Under the pieces are notes generated by a model. The model was given only the letters and a program-made list of their open reading frames with translations, was not told where the DNA came from and did no database searches. Positions 1-9,857 of a stretch of DNA of 64,000 bases are shown here, one piece after another. The stretch spans positions 2,600,001 through 2,664,000 of the forward strand of contig NC_091134.1 in the NCBI RefSeq assembly GCF_041381155.1. The letters run 5' to 3'. The translations under genes were made by a program, and so were the position numbers. The first letter of the stretch is position 1. Each line of letters starts with the position of its first letter. Source of the stretch: Argopecten irradians (lineage: Eukaryota > Mollusca > Bivalvia > Pectinida > Pectinidae).

Positions 1-1214
1 TGTATAACAACTACCCCTGCTCTGATCCTCTCTGAAGACACTTGTATTTTATTTCAGTACAACAGGTGCCCGTTATATGACATCAATTAAGTTGAATTAA
101 TTGTCTTCAAGAGCCCCGGCGACGACCGTTTTGCACATTTTCATCTTCTCTAAATCATCGATTTGTTCTACAGCATTAACTTATCATCTAATTACATAAG
201 CTTTTAAAAATTTGTTTTACTTTTTAAAACCATAAGCATAGTAACTTTTTAACTAGTACGAATCAAGGATGTACGAATGTAACTTATAAATCCAGTTGTT
301 TGAACATTTAAAATTTAGCATAGCCTATAGTAGCCGCTATCATGTGTTACGTACGTAATACTAGGCCTATTTTAGAATATATAGGTCTACTTTTTACTGT
401 TGGGAATCTATTTTATTTCCTGATATAACATATAATATTATAGCCAGCTGAATACAAGGTGGATGAGAGGTGCAAAAAAGGGACGGTCAACTGATCATGA
501 GCATGTCACATTATATATATGTTATTTACTTATTTAGACCTAATTAGATTTTATAATGTACATACACAACAGTCATATTTATGTTATTTCATTATACATA
601 GCAAATTATCAGCAAATGATTTGTTCCTCGGCCAGTTTTCAAGAAGACGTATATATACATATACGTTCTTGGTTTCCAAAGAGATAATCAAAAAAATAAA
701 TTTACAATATATTGTTCGGTCTCTTTCATTCATTACCAATGTGAAGCAGATTCTATATGTATGTTTCTAAGATATATATGTAGTTTTAATATCCAAAATA
801 AATACAAATGTCGGCCTAGCGATGGCGTAATTTGCGTTATTTCTTTCCAAGGATTTATAAGTAAGTCTCATTTCTTTCGTTCGCAATTTTTCGAAGCCAA
901 CTTGACTTCTGTATCTTTTGAAAGGTCAATCTTGAAGGTTACTTAGTATCGAGTAATCCCCATGCTTTTGTTTTCGCTCAGTTGGCAAGGACAACACAGT
1001 CGTGTCTTTGGACGACATGTTCTTGATACAAGAACACAGGACAATTTCGATTTTAAAAAAATCGCCCACACGCAATAAACATGAAACGAAAACATTGTTC
1101 TCGGAACAAAATCTCACACCACCTCCAATGCAGGAGCATGAAGAACACACAAGAACAAAAATGACGGCAAATTTAAAGTAATGGTTAGTTTTTCGCTTCT
1201 CTGTGGCGGTCAAG
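1..1214. other. AT-rich intergenic sequence, no gene seen
   Basis: No coding exon, RNA gene or clear transposon end is visible. One minus-strand frame around 926-1213 is open, with a hydrophobic cysteine-rich stretch, but it has no ATG at its head and no splice context, so it is not called. Confidence 0.5.
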
Positions 1215-1235
1215 CATATTTTTTTGCCCCCCCCC

Positions 1236-2070
1236 CCACCTTTTCGCCGAGTGAAATGTTCTAAAAATGCACATTTGAAAGAAAAAAGAGTCGTCCTGCA
1301 TATTTTTCTTATTTCATTTTAGATTTTTCCGCTGCGAGGCGCGTTTTCTAAAATATTTAAGCACGTAATGTTCAAATATTTAATAATGAAAATTCAATAC
1401 ACACGAACTAGACTAAAAATGTCCATCAAGGGATTATACCATAAAAAAAAAATGTCTCTTAAAACGTTTATTTGTTTATATGTCTTAGCAAGACAATTAA
1501 TTCATTATTATTTCGAGTTACACAGCATGTTCAGATCGAGCAGAGTTGCATTATGGTATGAGGACATTCACAATTATCATTTCGAAATAGGTGTAATTTT
1601 AAATCGAAATATTATCGTGTTCAGAACGCTTTAAAATCATCAAAATACATTGTAAAACTCATCTCAATCATCCTAAATCGCAATTCCTCCCCCCCCCCCG
1701 AGGAAGACCCCTGGACCCCCAATCACAAAAATTTCGCGTCTTCGGCGCTCGCAAAAAAATCAAAATACATCGTAAAACTCATCTCAGTCATTCTAAATCG
1801 TAATTTTTTTTCACGGGACCCCCAAAATTCCTTAAACCAGGGAGACTATAGGGCGCCCGTAAAGTAATCATTGATTTCCCGTTGGCGACGCCACTGTCTA
1901 TAGATGTGTATAAGATGTTATATGTAATGATATCGGGAAAAGGTATATAAAGTATCTCCTGTGGATGCGTGGGCGCGGGGTAGGGGGGGGGGGCGGGGTT
2001 ACAAAATATTTAGGACCTTTAGGACCTTTGCCCCCCCCCCCCCCTTACGTTTCATCTTCCTACGCCACTG
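1236..2070. mobile_element. Non-autonomous DNA transposon, copy A (left end missing)
   Basis: This stretch is closely similar to the complete copy at 6932-7950. Shared landmarks are 'ttttcgccgagtgaaatg' near the left and 'cttcctacgccactg' at the right end. It contains C-runs near 1690 and 2030 and a G-run near 1983. The left terminus is lost or diverged. No transposase frame is present. Assignment to hAT-like rests on the right-end sequence CAGTGGCGTAG (reverse complement) and on the 5-bp duplication seen at the sister copy. Confidence 0.6.
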
Positions 2071-2545
2071 TAAGGCACTTGCCTGATATTTACAGAAAGT
2101 TTCATGAAGCTGCGTTGAACGGTTTTGGAGTTATAGTCCGGATCTATTAAACTAAGTTTCCTGTAACAGAAAAAAATCCCAAAATGCAAAATGGAAGTCC
2201 GCCGTCACAGCTAGGGCACTTGTCTGTTATATCTGTTACATTCAAAAATTTTCATGGAGCTGCGCTAAACGGTTTTGGAGTTATAGACCGGGAACAAAAG
2301 GACGCAGTAATTTTTTGTATTTTTGACTAAGTTTCCAAGGTAAAAAAAAATAATAATAGAAGGTCCGCAATAGCAAAATACACAACTAGGACACTGTATA
2401 CAGAAAGTTTATTAAAGGAGCAACGTTGAACGGTTTTTTGAGTTACAGCCCGGAACATATCTCGGACGGACGGGCTGACGGACGGACGGATAGACAGAGT
2501 CCAAAACAAAATCCCCCGCAAACGCGTTTCGCGGGGGATAAAAAT
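2071..2545. repeat. Interspersed repeat of three degenerate modules ending in a hairpin
   Basis: Three imperfect modules each contain 'gaacggttttggagttata' or a close variant (about 2118, 2268 and 2430). They are followed by GGAC-rich DNA (2462-2490) and a GC hairpin at 2511-2539 with arms ATCCCCCGC and GCGGGGGAT. The arrangement looks like one interspersed element with a structured 3' end. No coding capacity is seen. The hairpin recalls Helitron 3' ends, but a CTRR terminus is not evident. Confidence 0.5.
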
Positions 2546-2677
2546 ACTTATGTGAAAGTTAATTTATAAAAAAAGTAATAAAATGCTGTGAAGTTTGTTT
2601 ATTGACGATTTTTCCAGTGATTTCTTTATATTGACGTAAATAAGTGAAATCTATTTTATCGAATCCGAAATATTTTT

Positions 2678-2716
2678 AAATGACCCTGGCTTTTAATAGG
2701 ACGTTAAACTTAAAAA
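2678..2716 (+). repeat. SINE tail fragment
   Basis: The text 'aaatgaccctggctttt' followed by 'aataggacgttaaact' matches the 3' tail of the tRNA-derived SINE found whole at 42292-42529. The head is absent, so this is a 5'-truncated remnant. Confidence 0.6.
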
Positions 2717-3161
2717 AGGACACTCAATATAATCATGGACTCACCAGAGTGTCCTAAGACCATTTTGGGCGAAAGGGGTCCTAGACAAAAAAAAATCAGT
2801 AAAATAACATACTCCACATGGTGCGATATACATCTGTACGTAAAGGGTGGAAAGCTCCCCGACACCAAACGTATACCCACCTATGTTTAGCTGAATAAAA
2901 ATCCCATCTCTAGCACGTTTTCATGGGAAAAAAACACCAGTTTACTACCGTTGGACACTAAGCAATATTTTTTTTCCTTTTAAAATCACCCTACACATAA
3001 GACGAAAGACCCCCCCCCCCTTCCTTCTTACAAAAAATTGGGCCCGATCGGTGTCTAGAAATCGAACCGTGCTGGCTACATTATGGTTTAAGGATAGAAG
3101 ATATAGGAATTTCAGAAAGATGGCGTGACGTCCAACAGATGTATATATTTATATAATTTTG

Positions 3162-3523
3162 TTTAAAGATGCTCCACCGCCGACAGAGCATAAAATGGAT
3201 ATTATCATTTGAACAAAAATTGGTTGTTTAAATCGTGATATATATGTTAAAATTAACACAAAAATTAAAAAAAAAATAATTTACATCGCTTTGTGCATCG
3301 CAATTAGTACTTCATTCCATAATAGGATATAGTGGCACGAATTTTCGGATGCAATTAATTATTTTTTATTTTTTAACTTGAAAGTAAAATTATAAGATCA
3401 ACTTTCATGGTGGTAATGGTCTAAAGAAAGTAACTTTTTTAAACTGAAGAAAAATACTAATCGTCTGCTCCTGTTTTGATAGTGAAAAAAATACCAATTC
3501 TTCAGCGGTGGAGCCTCTTTAAA
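3162..3523. mobile_element. MITE with GCTCCACCGC terminal inverted repeats
   Basis: The left end reads 'aaagatgctccaccgccga'. The right end, reverse-complemented, reads 'aaagaggctccaccgctga'. Both ends lie in TTTAAA, compatible with a TTAA or TA target duplication. The ~360-bp interior is AT-rich and non-coding. The superfamily is not settled; TTAA would suggest piggyBac- or Kolobok-like elements. Confidence 0.65.
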
Positions 3524-5699
3524 TATTATAATTTACCACTTTTAAAAATTAAAATAACGCAATAGTTCTCGATTGGCCGTAACATAATTATTACAATAAA
3601 ATGAAAACACACATCTCAATCGGCTGTGTTCCACATGTTAATGTGTACAGATATATACGTAGTTGTAACCTTTGAGCGCCCGATTTACCTTTGTATGACT
3701 CATCGCCATCTTTTCTAAATCTCCTATAATATCATTCATATTGCTGCCTTTCTTGTTTCCACTACAACTCTTGTCCAGGGAAAAATATCGCACAACGTGG
3801 TCAACCAGTGCGTTTTGTTTTTTTTGTTTTTTTTTTTTGTTGGGGTTTTTTATTCTACAGTCCTTGGCCCTAACTAAGCACGCTAAACCTGACTAAGAAA
3901 AAACAAAAATGCAAACAAACAAATAAAAACTACACGAATACCTACCTTTTGTCCAGGGACTCTGCTAGCAAAGGCGGTTATTTTGCACAACCAAAAGCTA
4001 AAAGAATGTAATCAAACTGGGATCCCAAATTTAGTTGTCCCCTCTAACAACAACGGCGAAATCGTTACGCACTCCGCTGCAGGTTATGACCAAATTGAAT
4101 TGTGTTGGTTTTCATCTATTTGTTCCCACAAAGTTTTAAAATGATAGATTTTGGTATGTTTAATTATCCGTTTCAATAGTACGGATGATGAATACTTACC
4201 CATGACAACCTGCTACATGTAGACTATCTGATCCAGCAAAGCTAAACCGTATTCCCAATGTTACAGAATTACTGGAACACGCTAATGGGTTTGAGAATAG
4301 GCTCTTGTAATGTTTGATCACGGCACCATCCATATCGAGACCTACCATGTTAAAGGTTTCTGGCGAAGATACGTTAAGGCCGAGTTCGTTAACATGAAGG
4401 ATTACCTTTTCAGATTGCGCACCTTTTCCTTTATAAGTTTACATCACATAAATTTGTCTCTTTGGTCCCAGCTTTAACTGTTCGTATCCTATTATGTAAT
4501 CGTGTTCGGTTGTTTGTCTGAAAAAGGGAAATCGCCCTCGGAAAAATTTGACAATTTTGGTTTGTCCACACGGTGATTTACTCCTTGTCCCTTGATATCC
4601 CATATGAAAAAGGAAAAAGAAGGGAAAATAAAGAGGGGAAGGAAGGAAAGAAGGACAAGAAAGAAAAAAAAAAAAGAGGGAGAAAGTGGAAAAAAAAATT
4701 AAGGAATTAGATATAGAGTGGGAATTAGACAGAAAGCTCCATATCCTACCTTTACCGTTTGATTTTATCATTTTAAAATCTAAATGTATTCGACTTTGTG
4801 GTACATACATGCATGAACATACTTGTATCCAGGCGCAATGGAATAATTATATATTTTTTTTGGTGTAAGTTAAGGTTTTATCTCCATCGCCTTAAAAGGT
4901 ACAATGTAAAATCCCTTCAAGTATTTATTTTTACAAAAAAAACAAAAAAAAAAAAAAAACGATAAAATCCCAATAAATTAGATAATTTATTGTCATTAAT
5001 ATTCAATTTTGACAGGTTACTATCTCGATATCCTTAGCAATAAAAGAAAAATGGGGAGGGGGTGGGTGGAAGGAAATTGTAGCTGGCCATGAGTCTTCGT
5101 TGGTTGACTATATGTCATGCCCTTCGTTTTCCAGGTTGTAAATGATATATTACACATTTTTTTAATCAGCATTAAAGTCCTGTATTAAATCCCTACTATC
5201 AATTCACAAATGTGTGCGTACTTTCAAAACGCCAGCTTACAAGATCACTACTGACGCCGAATGCTTCTAGAAGCCTTTTATTTGTCCTAAGAAAATGTTT
5301 GTAAAGAAAAAATGGAATGCGACAGAGAATGAGAGCTTCTAGGGTCTAGGTGCACCCCATGGCCAGATGCCTTCCTTTTTTGTTTCAATAAAAAACTTAT
5401 CCTAACAGATAATGTTATAAGGATTAGGCAAACGACGTTTTAAAAAATTTATGCACATAACAAAAGGCTCACTATCTTAGAAAACAGTATGAAAGCAATG
5501 TTTCCCTGGCACCGTATGGCCATAGAACAAGACCACTAGCCTTCTTTTTCTTTCGTTGTCCCAATACACGAAATTATGAAGATTTTGTGTAAAGTTAGGG
5601 AAAATGAATTATCAAATCTGACAGATTAATGTTATAAAAGCTAAAAGCTTATATCGTTAAAAAAAGTTCACATACACTTTCATTAGTCCTATAAAAAAC
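3524..5699. other. AT-rich intergenic stretch with a purine-rich tract
   Basis: No gene is recognised. 4605-4700 is a nearly pure purine tract (GGGAAGGAAGGAAAG-type). Open frames there are low-complexity shadows of it. Poly-T (3818-3838) and poly-A (4938-4959) runs are present. Confidence 0.45.
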
Positions 5700-5910
5700 C
5701 TTCGATAGGCGACTCCCTAGCTGCAATATTGTAGCTCAAAAGACTTTATAGACTGAAAATGGTGTCTTCTTTAGAGAGCTACAATAATTGTTTCCCTATT
5801 ACTTCAAAACCTTCAAAAAAAGTATGAAAAACTGTGCCCGAGTGATTTTCGGAGGCAGTGCTCCACTACGATAATAGGGACAATTCGTACCTCCCTAAAG
5901 ACATAGTAGG
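5700..5910. repeat. Interspersed repeat, copy 1 (pair with 8125-8590)
   Basis: 'cgagtgattttcggaggcag' and 'tgctccactacga' recur at 8535-8560. 'aatattg' followed by 'agctcaaaagac' recurs at 8131. The two copies share both ends but differ in the middle, so they are members of one non-coding family. Confidence 0.55.
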
Positions 5911-6574
5911 CCGGGTACGTATATTCGTTTAGGCGGCCCCCCAGACCCCCATCCTTTTCTTTGCTTCGTGCCTCTATGAATAGATATTCAGATTTTAGTT
6001 AGTGCAATTCTTAACTTTGGTATTCAAAATATGACATCAAAAATAATAAACGAAATCTTTTATTCTTACATGGCTTCAATTATTTTTTGGAAAAAGTATA
6101 CATTTATTCGAGGGCTTCTGGGGGGGGCTAGGCGGCCCCCAGACCCCCCCCCCCGTTCGCTATATGTCCATATAAATATTAAGAATACTTTTGATATTGC
6201 AATTTTCCGAGTAAATAAATAAAAAATGGACAAAGAAAAAAAAAATCCTGCAAGTATGTAAAAGTATAAGTTCATCCGATCTAGTAAAAATTGATAAAAA
6301 GGGAGGTGCTGTAACTCCCTGTACAGTGTTACATCATCCGCTGGTGGTGAATCGACATGACGGGTGGAATTTCCCTATGGGAAACGTTAAATATTCGTGC
6401 CGGTAAATTTATAAAGAATCTATTCTTGCGACTTTTTTGTGTGTGTCTTTAAATGATTCTACACATGAATTATGTACAAAAGTAAAATAAGCTGCTCATT
6501 TTCATGTTCAGTTCCAAAGATGCATACATCTAGCTAGCTATTTTTATGGTACGTTGTAGAACCCGTTTCCGGTT
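5911..6574. other. Repeat-rich non-coding DNA
   Basis: Two short stretches (5934-5955 and 6112-6160) share 'ggcggcccccagaccccc' within C- and G-runs, suggesting two remnants of one element. Nothing else is recognised. Confidence 0.35.
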
Positions 6575-6929
6575 TTAACACAACGGAGAGGATATTATAG
6601 GTACTATGAGGAGTTTTGAATTTCTGTTCTGGTGACATTTTTTCAGCAATATTTGTGGTTTCGTGGTTTTCGTAATACTTAGCTTTGACTTTTTGTGTCG
6701 TTGTTTTGTTAGGTACTCGTCTGGGGATATTAATGGTAGCATCCCCTCCACCACTTTATATAAGAAGGTCACTCTCTGTTTTTCACATCTTGTCTGAAGT
6801 GGTGGTAGTTTCAGATTCTCTAGCATTCTTGTGACGTATTCTTCCTCCCTGGTATTGTAGTTGTTGGAAATGAATCTGGCTGCCAATCTTTGTATTCTTT
6901 CAGGTTTGTCAATGTCTTTTTCTATGTAA
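6575..6929 (-). pseudogene. LINE reverse transcriptase ORF, C-terminal fragment
   Basis: On the minus strand the translation contains 'DIDKPERIQRLAARFISNNY' and 'LPPLQTRCEKQRVTFLYKVV'. These match the C-terminal region after the RT domain of Jockey-like non-LTR retrotransposons ('lERIQRRAARF...REE...ML..L..P.L..RR...RL..lYK'). The preceding part of the same element lies at 7956-8110 ('LVHSILEYGEIVY' on the minus strand), now separated by the transposon at 6932-7950. The RT core is at 8565-8890. The family is recognised from memory of the consensus and the clade is not certain. Confidence 0.7.
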
Positions 6930-6931
6930 AG

Positions 6932-7950
6932 CAGGGGCGTAGGAAGCGGGGTGTGGTGGGGGCGCAATTGCCCCCGTTCCCCAGGACGGGGGGGGGGGGG
7001 GGGGCGCACATGTCTTTTCCCCCCCCCCCCCCCATTTTCGCCGAGTGAAATGTTCTAAAAATGGACATTTGAAAGAAAAAAGGGTCATCCTGCACATTTT
7101 GTACTTAATTTTATAAAATTTTCCGCTGCGCGACGCGTTTCCTAAAACGTTAAAGCAAGTAATGTTCAAACCTTTAATAATGAAAATTCAATACACATGA
7201 ACTAGACTGAAAATGTCTATCAAGGGATTATACTATTTCAAAAAATGTTTCTTAAAAGATTAATTTGTTTATATGTCTTAGCAAGACAATCAATTCATTA
7301 TTATTTTGAGTGCCGATGGTGTGAATCCGGTATGTTCAGAACGAGCTGGGTTGCATAATGGCATATGCCGGCACTCACAATTATCATTTCATAGCAGGAA
7401 ACTTTAAATAAAAAAAATACCATGTTAAGAACTCTCAATAAAAATCATCATAATACAAAATCTCGCGCCTACGGCGCTCGCTAATTCAACAACATTCTGA
7501 ATCGTAAAATTTTCCCCGGGGGAGTACCCAGGATCTCCCAAACAACAAAATCTCACGGCTTCGGTGCTCGCAAATTCATCAAACTCTTCTCTGCCACTCT
7601 AGATCGTTTATTTTTTCCCCGGGGAGACCCCCGGATCCCTCAAACACCAAAATCTCGCGCCTTCGGCGCTCGAAAAATTATCAAAATACATTGTAAAGCT
7701 CACCTCAGTCATTCTAAATTCTAATATTTTTCCAGGGGATACCTCGGACCCCCCATACTCGCATGCTAATTTGCGTATTCATTAGTTTCTTGTTAGCGAC
7801 GCCACTGTGTGTACGAGGATTATATGTAATAGGTATATCAAGTATCTCCTGTGGGGGGGGGGGGGGGGGGGGTGTTACAAAAAATTGAGGGTTACAAAAT
7901 ATTGAGGATCGTTGCCCCCCCATTACGTTTCATCTTCCCCTACGCCACTG
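6932..7950. mobile_element. Non-autonomous hAT-like transposon, copy B, inserted in a LINE
   Basis: The left end CAGGGGCGTAGGAAG and the right end (reverse complement CAGTGGCGTAGGGGAAG) form terminal inverted repeats. TAAAG at 6927-6931 is repeated exactly at 7951-7955, giving a 5-bp target-site duplication. About 1 kb long, it has long G- and C-runs (6989-7033 and 7854-7872) and no transposase. Removing it rejoins a LINE reading frame. CAG-starting ends with a 5-bp duplication fit the hAT5 type described in repeat databases. Confidence 0.75.
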
Positions 7951-7955
7951 TAAAG

Positions 7956-8110
7956 TAATAAACTATTTCACCATACTCAAGAATGGAGTGCACCAACTTA
8001 TGAATTATATGTTTTTGCATGTAGTTGGGTAGAGTTTGAGTTGAGGTTCCTTTTGAAAAAGCCTATTGTTGAACTGGGTTTTCTTTTTCTTTTTTTTTTC
8101 TTTTTTTTTT
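7956..8110 (-). pseudogene. LINE fragment, thumb region before the C-terminus
   Basis: The minus strand reads 'KLVHSILEYGEIVYYFT', equivalent to the 'LVRSxLEYGxxVW' block that precedes 'DIDKLERIQRRAARF' in this LINE type. It is contiguous with 6575-6929 once the inserted transposon is ignored. Confidence 0.6.
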
Positions 8111-8124
8111 TAATTTTGCAATAT

Positions 8125-8590
8125 TGAAGCTCAAAAGACCTTTTGACAGAGAATGATGTCGTCTTTAAAGCTACAATTGGTGCCTATTACTGCTAATGGA
8201 GCAAAGTAATGATTATGCAAACCATTATTAAACGTTTGTTTGCATTTTTATTGTACTTGTTTAATATCGCTTACCTTCTAGGCAATAAAACTGAACCACA
8301 TAAAATATCAAATTCTCATCGAGGCATTATTTTTTCACATAATATATATGAAGGTCTTTCTGAAGGGAATTTATACGGCAAGTCCACAAATTGTAAATTT
8401 AACGTCTTGTGAGCGGTACGGCAGATATTAAGAATGGTAGTTATGTTTGTTTTTGATAAAAACCATATGTAAATGCATGTATACGCACAAAATAATTGGA
8501 AACCTACAAAAAAGTAAAGAAAACGATGCCCGAGTGATTTTCGGAGGCAGTGCTCCACTACGACACATAGGGACCAATTCGTACCCGGCC
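8125..8590. repeat. Interspersed repeat, copy 2 (pair with 5700-5910)
   Basis: It shares both terminal stretches with 5700-5910 and lies between two LINE segments, so it probably inserted into the LINE. No coding capacity is seen. A plus-strand frame at 8209-8412 is open but unlike any family I know. Confidence 0.5.
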
Positions 8591-8893
8591 GAAAGGTATA
8601 TAAGGTGTAGAATTTGTGACTGTTTTCTTGTAGCACTTTTTTGTATTAAATTTCATTCCCCAATTCTTTGCCCATTGTTCAATATTGTGAAGTTCATCTT
8701 GTAATAACTGATGGTCTTGGTATTTGTTGATTTCTCGATATAGGAGACAGCTCATCAGCAAAGAGTCGTACTTCTGAACTAACACTGTCAGGTAGATCAT
8801 TGATGTGACATAGAAACAATAGTGGAGTTAGTACTGTTCCCTGTGGGACTCCTGAATCTTCCGCGGGGCTCTCCTTCAAGGTCTAGGTTTGGA
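8565..8893 (-). pseudogene. LINE reverse transcriptase core fragment
   Basis: Minus-strand translations show 'DSGVPQGTVLTPLLFL', 'INDLPDSVSSEVRLFADE' and, in another frame, 'LLYREINKYQDHQLLQDELH' then 'WAKNWGMKFNTKKCY'. These are the RT blocks around the FADD catalytic motif of Jockey-like LINEs. The frame changes between RLFADE and LLYREI, and the second catalytic Asp is Glu, so it is non-functional. It belongs to the same decayed element as 7956-8110 and 6575-6929. Confidence 0.75.
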
Positions 8894-9042
8894 GCCACTT
8901 GTGTCAGTAAGGTTGAGAGCCACAGTGTAAGAGATAGGCCTAACAAAAAACCCAGAAATTATATGAATATACAAAATATTTCAAAGTATCATTTTTATTA
9001 AAACATGAAGTCACGCGCAATACTTCGGCGAGTTGCATTGAT

Positions 9043-9540
9043 CAGAAACATATATACATAGAGATTGGCAACTTCGCCATTTTTACGACAGGCAGATGTA
9101 CCTCTATATGTCCTTAGGGGCTTTTAGACAAACTCTTAAATAGTTAAATACAGCAGAATAACTTTGATATGTATGTAAAAGTTAAGTAATTTTCAGATGG
9201 TTTGAGTACAATTTTGGAAAGAAAAAATAATATTTTAACTTATATATTAATAAAACAAAATGCACTTTCGTTTTTGAATGCCTGATTTTCGAAAAACCAG
9301 GTAAAATTGCTCATTTTCATACTTTCAAAAATCATATTAAATAACATCAATTGGGAAAACTGATCACATCAAACCATGATATAATGTTTAAACTTTGTGT
9401 TGATGCAAAAATATCATGTTTAAAGGAATACACTTAAAAGTGGTTAGCCAAGGGAAAATGTCTATAAACTGGAGGTCCCTCTATGCCTGTCAACATAGAC
9501 AAAGAAGGAGTTTCCAATCTCTATGTATGTATGTTTCTGC
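9043..9540. mobile_element. MITE with CAGAAACATA terminal inverted repeats
   Basis: The left end CAGAAACATATATACATA and then 'gagattggcaact' pair with the right end, which reverse-complements to CAGAAACATACATACATA and then 'gagattggaaact'. Similarity extends through 'gacaggca' further in. The ~500-bp interior is AT-rich and non-coding. It lies about 300 bp upstream of the NOP2 promoter region. Confidence 0.65.
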
Positions 9541-9769
9541 AGTGATGGACAGCTGGCGAACCGTCAAGGAGCCACTAGGGTAAAAGGGGAGTAACTCTTA
9601 CTGCGATAGATCAGTCGGTTTCTATAACATCCATCACTTGTTTCTATAACTTTAAATGGAGCTCATTAGCTTCCACTACTGTACATATAAACAATATCTA
9701 CAGAATTATCCAAATATGAAAAATGTGGCATAGTTAGTTTGCGTTACGCATCTATTTTGCGACATTACA

Positions 9770-9814
9770 CCGGAAGTTGACACACTTTTCGGTAGCTGTT
9801 TTTCTAAACACGTG
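9770..9814 (+). promoter_or_regulatory. NOP2 proximal promoter: ETS site and CACGTG E-box
   Basis: CCGGAAGT at 9770-9777 is a consensus ETS/GABP site, and CACGTG at 9809-9814 is a canonical Myc/Max-type E-box. Both lie 45-90 bases upstream of the NOP2 start. No TATA box is evident. ETS sites and E-boxes are usual in promoters of ribosome-biogenesis genes. An acceptor-like 'ctattttcag' ends two bases before the ATG, so a short 5' non-coding exon upstream is possible. Confidence 0.5.
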
Positions 9815-9857
9815 TGCTGAAAGTGTGCATCACTCAAAGTATTTACTATTTTCAGCG

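Noticed and set aside
926-1213. A possible small cysteine-rich secreted peptide on the minus strand
   Set aside because: There is no ATG at the head of the frame, and the only internal ATG lies after the hydrophobic part.
2511-2545. A Helitron 3' terminus
   Set aside because: The hairpin fits, but no CTRR end or TC start could be found.
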